Shown here in pieces: positions 56,793 through 64,000 of a stretch of DNA of 64,000 nucleotides. The translations under genes were made by a program, and so were the position numbers. Below the pieces are notes generated by a model. The model worked only from the letters and a program-made list of their open reading frames with translations, was not told the origin of the DNA and did not search any database. Origin of the DNA: Phocoena phocoena (lineage: Eukaryota; Chordata; Mammalia; Artiodactyla; Phocoenidae). Location of the stretch: positions 30,093,818 to 30,157,817 of the forward strand of contig NC_089239.1 of NCBI RefSeq assembly GCF_963924675.1. Direction: 5' to 3'. Positions within the stretch are counted from its first letter, which is position 1, and every line of letters begins with the position of its first letter.

Positions 56793-57626
56793 ATGACTGT
56801 CTTCTCGGGGGCCTTAGGGGGGGGTCCCAGGTCCCGTCAATCAGCCACTGCCGTGACTGACATGGAGGAATTTCCTTGTTCCCTTTGGAGCTGGGGGCAG
56901 TCCCTCTTCCAGGGGCCCATCTTCTTGCAGAGTGGTCATGGCGTTTGGGGTTTAGGCTGGGGCCTGTTTCCTGAGCATTCCTTGTTCCAGTGTTTGGGAC
57001 TCCCACAGCTGAACAGGCTCCCTTCCCTGGCGGAGGTCTTCTGGGAGTAATTTTGGGGTGACCAGGAGGTGGGTTAGGTCTTGTCATCACAGCTGCCCAA
57101 AGCCTGGCTTGCCGTCGTTCCTTCCTTAAGTCACTGTTCCTTCTTTCCCTCCTCAGCCTGGTCTCTGTTGTTAAAGACACTGAAAGCTTGTCGATAAGGT
57201 TAAGAGGCGTTTGGGGGTCCATGGCAAGCTTCAGAAGATTCCGACGGATGTCGGGGGCTGATTGGCTGATGAAGTGGGTTGCACATACAATGTGTCCCTC
57301 GAAAGTATTTGGGTCTTCTGTCTGGGGCTCCTTTTCTCCCAGGGGTGCCACTAGAGAGGGCTTTTGTGTAGCCCGAATGGGTCCCAACCGGCAAGGTTCC
57401 CTAACCTAGGACTTGCATAGCTCTGGGTTTTCTCTTAGGGCCATAAAAGCCTGTACATAAGGAATTCTGTCCATTTCCCGTGTCTTTTGCAAAAGATGTC
57501 TAACTGTAGGATGGCATTATAGTTGAGGCTTCCGTTTTCTGGCCAGGCCTCATCGTCCTTAAGTTTATACATTACCAAAGAAAATGAGTTTTTTTTTTTT
57601 AAGGAATTTTGCCTTTTTTTTTTCAA
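56793..57626 (-). pseudogene. ERV3 gag remnant
   Basis: Reading down from 57,626: a matrix fragment whose run [19 protein letters not shown] resembles the ERV1 matrix (LNYCTISQLEVFCKR). Then capsid pieces (57,200-57,387, with frameshifts) and a basic nucleocapsid stretch with an eroded zinc knuckle. A stop-rich gap separates matrix and capsid. Confidence 0.75.
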
Positions 57627-57629
57627 ATT

Positions 57630-57915
57630 TTATTTATTTATTTGTTTATTTATGGCTGTGTTGGCTCCTCGTTTCTGTGCGAGGGCTTTCTCTAGTTGTG
57701 GCAAGCGGGGGCCACTCTTCATCGCAGTGCGCGGGCCTCTCACTACCGCGGCCTCTCTTGTTGCGGAGCGCACGCTCCAGACGCGCAGGGTCAGTAATTG
57801 TGGCTCACGGAGCTAGTTGCTCCGCGGCATGTGGGAACTTCCCAGACCAGGGCTCTAACCCGTGTCCCCTGCATCGGCAGGCAGATTCTCAACCGCTGCG
57901 CCACCAGGGAAGCCC
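57630..57915 (-). mobile_element. CHR-type SINE (CHRL-like)
   Basis: The run 'gctgtgttggctcctcgttt' continues to the head 'ccaccagggaagccc'. It is inserted just beyond the ERV3 matrix remnant. Confidence 0.9.
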
Positions 57916-59488
57916 GAGCTTTTTCCTTTTAAAGAATCTAGAGAAAACTTGTCCCAGTGACTCTAACTGCACCCGAGGGGTGAGTCCTCGGGGATGGTGG
58001 AGGTGTTCCCCGTCGTTCCCTCGGGGAGAGAATGCTCCTGTACCAGAGAGGAGCGCTAGCTCTAGGAGGTCCCATGCGGGCTCTCTAGTCCTAACGACTT
58101 TATCCACAGTGGGGGCCAGCTACTCTCGCATGTGGCAGTTCTGCTGGCCGCAGCGTCCTGGGGCCCGTGTCCTATCCTGGCATCCGTAGTACCGAGGATG
58201 AGTGCCCTTCCTGAGGTTTCTCTGTAGATTCTATAGATTAATCCCTGTGTGCTGGGATATGTTCCCCCGGACATCTTCGTGGTTCTAAGGCCTATTTAAT
58301 CAAGACCCAGGCTTTTTCTCTAAAAAGGTGGTAAGTTTCAGAGAGCAGGCACTGGCCAGTAAGGGAGACGGTTTCTGAAAAAGGAAAAAAGCCTGTCTTT
58401 TCCCTTCCCTTTTGTGGGCGGCACCCCTGGGGCCTCGGTGCCACGCTCCCCCCGCCTTCGCACATGTGCTCTGGCCAGCGGGCAATGGGGCTGGGCGCGG
58501 GGGCGGGTCTGCAGCTGAGGCGGAGGCCTCGTGACTGTCGTTGGGGGGACGGAGGCCCCGCGACCCTGAAAGGACACTCCCAATCACTCGACCCGGGGAG
58601 GCAAGCAGGGCAAAGGCGGGTCAGGGCCCGGGCACGTATCCCCCGGGGCGGGGCCAGGTGCAAGGCCCACCCGGCTTGAGCCGCCTGCCCCGCCCTAACA
58701 GGGCGGGTGACGTCAGGGTGGATCCTGGAGGGGGCGGGCCAAACACCAGAAGGGACGGACCCACTGCCCTAAGTCCCAACCAGGCGGCGCGGGACCCTCC
58801 CCCTCCTGAAACCCCGGGAACCGCCCACCGTGGAGGGAGCGCCCCAAAGGGATCGCAGCTGCAGTAACCAGGGGCACGAACTCTAAGTAACGCTGTAGTC
58901 CATCTTTTTACACAACTGGACCTGTTACTAGTGAATTAAATGGTGCATAAGGCCAACCCAGAGGGCAAAGAGCCTATGGTTAGGGTCCTTACCTGTCTGC
59001 GAGGATAGCTGGAAGCCTTCCCCGGCATGCCCTACGCACATGTAACAGCGGCAAGGTTGGATAATGCCTGGCAGATTTCTCCCCCCCGTTTCCAGCAAAG
59101 TCACGAGATAAGAGTGGCAAGTAAGAGCGAGGTAGGGATACAGAGTTGAGACAAGGAAAGTTAGGCATAGGTGGACCAATAAGCCTATGAGGGTAGCCTC
59201 GGGGAGGGGGCGATGTTATGCTTGTACTGAGCCCACATTTCTGCTGCAATAGCTCTGAAAATGAGACAGACTGTAAGAAAGAGAGGGAGGGAGAGATGGA
59301 GATGGCTGCAAGTAGGGCCGCGCTTCTCAGGCCCAAGAGAGGCCAGAGGCTAAGTCTAAAAAGGCAACAGAGAGTAAGAAACAAAAGAGAGTGGGAGAGT
59401 CATGGTGAGTAGCGCCTCTCAAGCGCAAGAGAGGCGAGAGGCTGAGGCTTATCGTATTCGTCTGACTGGCTTCGCCGATAGCTCGAGG
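57916..59488. other. ERV3 leader region with an unusual CpG-rich block
   Basis: No gene was assigned. It is probably the ERV3 5' leader, but 58,440-58,870 is strikingly GC- and CpG-rich, with several 'gggcgg' boxes and a perfect CRE palindrome TGACGTCA at 58,708-58,715. ORFs here (up to 123 aa) look like composition artefacts. 58,900-59,488 has simple AG-rich stretches ('aaagagagggagggagagat'). Confidence 0.45.
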
Positions 59489-59736
59489 TGAAGTTAAGGT
59501 TCTCTCTTCGCCGCGGAAGAACTCGGAGACGAAATGATAGGTAAGAATCAGATTTATTTAGAGAGACACATTCCACATCCAGACAGACGGTAGGCCATCT
59601 TGGAAGGCAAGAGACTTCGAAACATCGTGCGGTTAGTTTTTATGGGCTGGTCATTTCGTAGGCTAATGAGCGGGAGGATTATTCCAACTATTTGGGGGAA
59701 GGGGCGGGGATTCCCAGGAATTGGGCCACCGCCCCC

Positions 59737-59954
59737 TTTTTTTTTTTTTTTTTTTTTTTTTTGCGGTACGCGGGCCTATCACTGCTGTGGCCTCTCCCTT
59801 TGCGGAGCACAGGCTCCGGACGCGCAGGCTCAGTGGCCATGGCTCACGGGCCCAGCCTCTCCGCGGCACGTGGGATCTTCCCGGACCGGGGCACGAACCC
59901 GTGTCCCCTGCATCGGCAGGCGGACTCTCAACCACTGCGCCACCAGGGAAGCCC
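59737..59954 (-). mobile_element. CHR-type SINE
   Basis: A poly-T tract of about 26 nt and a near-consensus young SINE body, head 'ccaccagggaagccc'. It lies inside the presumed ERV3 5' LTR. Confidence 0.93.
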
Positions 59955-60679
59955 TATCCTGTCTATTTTTATAAAATTGTCTCTCACAGTACCCAGTGTG
60001 TAACCAGGCCTCCAACAAAATTGATGATGGCTAAACATCTTAAGGAAATAGATCACATTTATGACTCTCATAGAATAATTGTAATAGTGTGATTCTAGGT
60101 ATGGGAAGAAGCAAGAGGGAAAACATTTCCTGGTTCATAACAGGCTAGTGAGACAGAGAATCCAGAAAAATCTTTAATTATCGACAGGGCCTAATCTGGA
60201 AATTAGCACCTGGAGTGGCATATCAACAAGAATTTTCGCCTGATCTGGGATGAGCCTCCCAGCTCTGTGGGACAATATCTGGTCGTGAAATGTCTCCCAA
60301 ATATTGGTCTAATTCTGGACCAAGGGGAGGATCTGAGAAATGGAATATTTCCTGCCGTATCAGTGAAGAAACGATGTCACAGACAGCAAGTGCAGCCCTC
60401 CAGCCTGAGCTGGTAAAAGCCCCGAGGGAACTCCGGAAGGAAACAAAGAACACCTGCCATCTGGCCGCCATCAGACTGCAGCCACTCCCCCGTGGTGAGC
60501 CTTGAGGAAACTCAGGACGTGAAAACATAGAATACTGGCCCCAGATAGGAGAGGTGCATATCAAAGGAATGATTTCAGCAAGCCCAGACCCTTGCATCTT
60601 CCCACACATAGAAAAGCCCTAAATTCTTTAACTGGGGATGGCGATTTCCTTACAGCTGGAGAAGGGCGGGTCAATCTAC

Positions 60680-61058
60680 ATCTTTCTATAGCTATAAGCA
60701 TACATATTGACCTGCATCGGGGAACCCTGCCCCTCTGCCAGAATGTTAAACTAAAGTGCCTTTGTTCAAGTCACACATTCTGACCCTGCCCACCTGTGAA
60801 GGGCTGCAAGAAAGAGGAAATTAACACCCCCCTCCCCGAGGCTGGCCAAACCAGATGCTTTGCAAGACTTACGGCCTTCTTTACTTCCTCACCTCCTCCC
60901 CTTCCAGACCCCGATAAGATGGTACTCTAGGACACTAGTCCGCCACCTTCCCAGATGCCTGGCTTTCCTGATAAAGTTGCTATTCTTTGCCTCAGCACCT
61001 CGTCTCCGATGTATTGGCCTGTCATGCGGCAAGCAGAGCGAGCTTGGACTCGGTAACT
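60680..61058 (+). repeat. ERV1 3' LTR (5' part missing)
   Basis: It matches the ERV1 5' LTR from 'tagctataagcatacat' to the end 'ctcggtaac'. The first ~100 bp of the LTR are absent, where the ERV3 boundary lies. It is followed by 'attt' and then duplication copy B sequence. Confidence 0.85.
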
Positions 61059-61695
61059 ATTTGAGTGGAGACCTTATGGTTGTGCAGATGGCTCGTTAAG
61101 CTTAAAATTGCTGGTTCCCAAGAGGAAATAATTAAACTGGGGGGCACGATAAGTATTTCATTGTATCTGAAGACATTTCAGTTATGTCTCAGAAAAATGC
61201 CTGGCGATCCTATGATGGAATTGCTTGTCAATTCTGTCTCCCATTCACATTAAAGAGTATTTCAAACCTTCCACATTGCTATTCATTCTCCATGGACTCA
61301 CATTTCCCCCCCACATTTATCAGGTTGTATATAAACTCTTTCACAAAGGAAATAGATATTTTTGTATTATTTTCTCAATATAAAAGTAATTTATTCATAG
61401 TAGAAATCTGTAGAAACCTATAAAGAATGAAATTTTATATTTAAAAATCACCCATAATCCTACTACCCAGCAATGATAACTGTTAACATTTTAGTCTAGG
61501 AAAATAGATAATTTTGGATGTATATACATTCTACCACTAGATTTAGTTAGAGTATTCCTGTACTGTCATTCATTATTTATGCCATCTCCCTCATAACAGG
61601 AAAGGAATTGCCTTTAATCTCAACTTGGTAATTTATTTCTACATTTGTATTCAGTTCCTGTTATCTCCTGCCACATCATGAATTTTATGTTATAA
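61059..61695. repeat. Segmental duplication copy B, right part
   Basis: It continues copy B after the retroviral block. 'atttgagtgg' and the following 600 bp match copy A 25,042-25,885, including 'tttcattgtatctgaggaca' in A and its one-base variant in B. A ~130-bp AT-rich stretch (61,350-61,500) resembling an old L1 3' end is absent from copy A. Confidence 0.88.
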
Positions 61696-61904
61696 TTTTT
61701 TTTTTTTTTTTTGCGGTACGCGGGCCTCTCACCGCTGTGGCCTCTCCCGTTGTGGAGCACAGGCTCCGGACGCGCAGGCTCACTGGCCAGGGCTCACGGG
61801 CCCAGCCGCTCCGCGGCATGTGGGATCTTCCCGGACCGGGGCACGAACCCGCATCCCCTGCACCGGCAGGCGGACTCTCAACCACTGCGCCACCAGGGAA
61901 GCCC
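61696..61904 (-). mobile_element. CHR-type SINE at the right edge of copy B
   Basis: Poly-T and the near-consensus body, head 'ccaccagggaagcccc'. The recognisable homology with copy A stops just to its left. Confidence 0.92.
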
Positions 61905-62228
61905 CTTGGCCTTGTGTTTCTGATCCCTCCTGCTGCTAGGCCTTGCTTTCAGGGAACACTTTTTCATTGTGTAACCGGCACTCTGACTCAGACTGCCTCC
62001 GAAGTCCAGGATCTGTATCTGTCGTTCGCTTGAGGGAATCTGTACTCTTATCTGCCCTCTTTGTAGGCTGAGTACTATTTTCAGTATTATAATTGTTAGT
62101 ATCACTAGGGTGATAATGACCTCTGTTACTGTTGACATTCATGATTATTTTTATACATATATCTGTTGCCCTTATGTATTGTGTTTTGGTTGTATTTATA
62201 CAACAATGAATAGAGTCTCTCTACTCAC

Positions 62229-62729
62229 CAAGGGTGTCTGATTTTCTGAAGATGCCTGTGAGGGGTCCCCAACACAAATACTCATATACTGTAGCTCCCA
62301 GCTCGTGATATTCCCGACTGAACCTTCGGCTTGAAGATGCTCCTGAGATACTCCTCGTTCCGTTTCTGAGGCAGGGGCTCTCCCAGACTGGAATGTGAGA
62401 ACCAAGGATGATGTACTGGGCCCTCCTGAGACTCTGCAAAAAGTCACAAGTCCCTGCGAAGCCCAGCAATTGTTTGTAGCCAGCTGGAATCGCCACCCGA
62501 GGGCATCTCTGGACATCTTGAGAAAACACTGAATTTTCTCCTTCAGCTCAGGGACCCAGAAACAGCTCTTAATGACACAGAAGGCCAGCGAGTGAACGGT
62601 GGGCATGAGACGCCTGCTATTTCTCTCAGATGCCCCCAAGGACACAAGAACCAGTCCGGAAAGGCTGCAGGGAGAACACTTCTCCCTCTTCAGAAACTTA
62701 CTTAAGCTCGAAAGCCAGGAGACCACCAT
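62229..62729 (-). CDS. Unidentified exon-like ORF
   Basis: I do not recognise this protein. ATG at 62,729 lies in a strong context (gacaATGG). The frame runs 167 codons to a good donor, TTG|GTGAGTAG, at 62,229; without splicing it ends at 62,196 after 178 residues. The N-terminus reads MVVSWLSSLSKFLKREK; the middle is Cys- and Leu-containing (CVIKSCFWVPELKEK); the C-terminal third is Ser/Glu-rich and low in hydrophobics. No signal peptide, zinc finger or repeat was seen. A downstream minus-strand piece (62,040-62,115) could encode a membrane segment (VIITLVILTIIILKIVL), but no convincing acceptor joins it. Just upstream, the plus strand reads 'aaaatggctgc', a YY1-like site. It could be a first coding exon, or chance. 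Confidence 0.35.
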
Positions 62730-64000
62730 TGTCAAAATGGCTGCTCAGTCAGCTACCTTGTTCCCCTTGAGCAGATGAAAACTTTCCAGGTCGCCTCTGG
62801 TAGCCAGGAAATGTTGATACTGACCTGGAAGCCGTAGAGGAAGTGACCGGCTCGCTCAAGCAACCACGGAACTTTCTAAGTACTCCGGGGAACCTTGGAA
62901 TTTTATGGAATTTACTCCAATTGGGATATAGCTGATGATTTTTCTTATAATTAGTTTGGCTTATGTGTTTATTTGTTGAATTTTTATTTTGTTCATATGT
63001 TTTTTGAGAAAGATGACAGAGGTAAACTACCATTCTCATCATTTCAAGGCTACAAGTATGAAGTGATTTATCACTAGGATGTTAATGTTGTCTGTCCAGC
63101 TATTTACCAGGTTTCTCCAGTGTAAAGTTATGCTTTCGTCATGTCAAAAAATGCATTGTTTTGGAAGGATTTTGCTATGCGCAGCCCTTAAGGAGTGGAG
63201 AGTTCTATTCTACCTCCTGGATTGCTGATATCCACCTGAATTATCAGGAGTTCCTCTCCATGGGAGATTTGTACCCTCCTCCAATTTATTTATATAGTTA
63301 GTCTTTTATTTAAATCAGTATGAACTCTTGGATATTTACTTTGTACCCTGGGTTATAGTGAATACTACTTAATTATTTTGTTGCTCAGAATCTTCCAGTT
63401 TTGGCCCTTGGGAATTCTTTTAGTTGATTTCTGTTTTCCTTTGACACAATCCCATCTGTGCCTGTGTGTGTATGTGTGCATTTATTGTTTTGTTGAATTA
63501 ACACTTCCTCACTGTCTGGAACTACAAGAGTCTCCAGGTTCATCTTGTACATTTCCTGCTCCAGACCTAGAATGATCTATTTCTCCAAGGAACATGGTTT
63601 CTTTTTATTAGCAAATATGTTCAAAAACAGCAACAACGTAGATCTGAATGCGTCCATTGCTACAGGGGAATGCTTGTTTCTTGGCTTCTCAGCTGACAGT
63701 GTGAGGAAGTTTTTGTATGTTCTGACCTATGTATGTCCACCTAAGTTGCATCTACGGATCCATTGATCCATATATACATATAGACATAGATGCATGTCTA
63801 TAAGGAATAATCGTTTATATTAACATAGTAATATAAATATTAATATTTATAATATTAAGCTATCAACATAGCTTAATACGTTAAGCTCCGTCATCCATTA
63901 GCACATGGGCTATTCTAGCCGTCTCCCCTCACGTGTCTGTTACCCCCAGGCTAACTGCGCAAGAGCCTGTGAAGGGCTCACTTCCCCAGCGGAACAGCGA
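62730..64000. other. Right-hand flank, no gene recognised
   Basis: AT-rich sequence with 'tgtgtgtatgtgtgcat' and 'atatatacatatagacat' simple repeats and short ORFs without family features. The last 80 bp turn GC-richer. Nothing supportable beyond that. Confidence 0.5.

Larger units (their letters stand above)
49676..60650 (-). mobile_element. ERV3: antisense endogenous retrovirus nested in ERV1
   Basis: On the minus strand, matrix (57,435-57,626), capsid/nucleocapsid (56,793-57,387), protease (51,742-51,910) and the start of pol (51,368-51,697) appear in the right order. Direct repeats at 49,676-49,815 and 59,489-59,640 look like the R-U5 parts of its LTRs, each with AATAAA on the minus strand (49,740-49,745; 59,553-59,558) about 65 nt before a CA end. 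Its internal 3' region matches ERV1 sequence in inverse orientation, so the two are relatives. The outer limit near 60,650 is uncertain. Five SINE copies or pieces and all of ERV2 lie within it. Confidence 0.68.
46283..61058 (+). mobile_element. ERV1: outer endogenous retrovirus with nested insertions
   Basis: A proviral element inserted in duplication copy B. The 4-bp TSD 'attt' (46,279-46,282 and 61,059-61,062) can be verified against uninterrupted copy A near 25,040. The 5' LTR, leader, gag, protease and part of reverse transcriptase run to about 49,675. There the antisense element ERV3 begins, and the sense 3' LTR reappears at about 60,680. No env was recognised. Every reading frame is broken. 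The protein fragments resemble class I (gammaretrovirus-like) elements. Confidence 0.82.

Overview
The window is mammalian nuclear DNA and very probably cetacean. At least 19 copies of a tRNA-derived SINE of the CHR type (head 'gggcttccctggtggcgc', poly-A tail) are scattered on both strands, several with clean target-site duplications (TSDs). This SINE family is characteristic of whales, dolphins and their relatives. The genes have the spliced structure and GT/AG boundaries of a vertebrate. All exon coordinates were assembled by eye from splice signals, reading phase and remembered family similarity; no search was run.

Layout. (1) 1-13,150: five exons of XKR5 (XK-related protein 5) on the minus strand, exon 1 in a CpG island at 11.8-13.15 kb. 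Exon 5 carries an in-frame TGA where human XKR5 has Trp, and its only evident donor is GC rather than GT, so the gene looks lost. (2) 16.0-25.9 kb: copy A of a segmental duplication, with an intact five-exon KRAB zinc-finger gene on the minus strand resembling ZNF705 (342 aa, six fingers). (3) 28.66-31.21 kb: an intact four-exon FAM90A-like gene on the minus strand (363 aa, one CCHC knuckle). (4) 31.9-37.1 kb: decayed L1 3'-end sequence amplified as ~0.6-kb units. (5) 37.15-61.7 kb: copy B of the duplication, with a second KRAB zinc-finger gene (369 aa, seven fingers). It is split at 46,282/61,059 by about 14.8 kb of nested endogenous retroviruses. (6) 61.7-64 kb: a SINE, an unidentified 501-nt exon-like ORF on the minus strand, and AT-rich sequence.

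The retroviral block is three elements deep. ERV1 (plus strand, LTRs 46,283-46,772 and ~60,680-61,058, TSD ATTT) sits in copy B. A related antisense element, ERV3, sits inside ERV1 (about 49,676-60,650). A distinct gammaretrovirus-like element with an exact tRNA-Phe primer binding site, ERV2 (51,915-56,792, TSD ATGA), sits inside the gag-pol region of ERV3. All three are visibly defective. In ERV2, gag and pro-pol share one frame and are separated only by UGA-CGG, a known readthrough context.

The gene set XKR5, ZNF705-like and FAM90A-like resembles human 8p23.1, where ZNF705 and FAM90A copies lie near the beta-defensins. The cetacean arrangement suggests the ZNF705-FAM90A neighbourhood is older than its expansion in primates. 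The two ZNF copies differ in finger number and fingertip residues, yet are almost identical across the KRAB exons, which suggests gene conversion.
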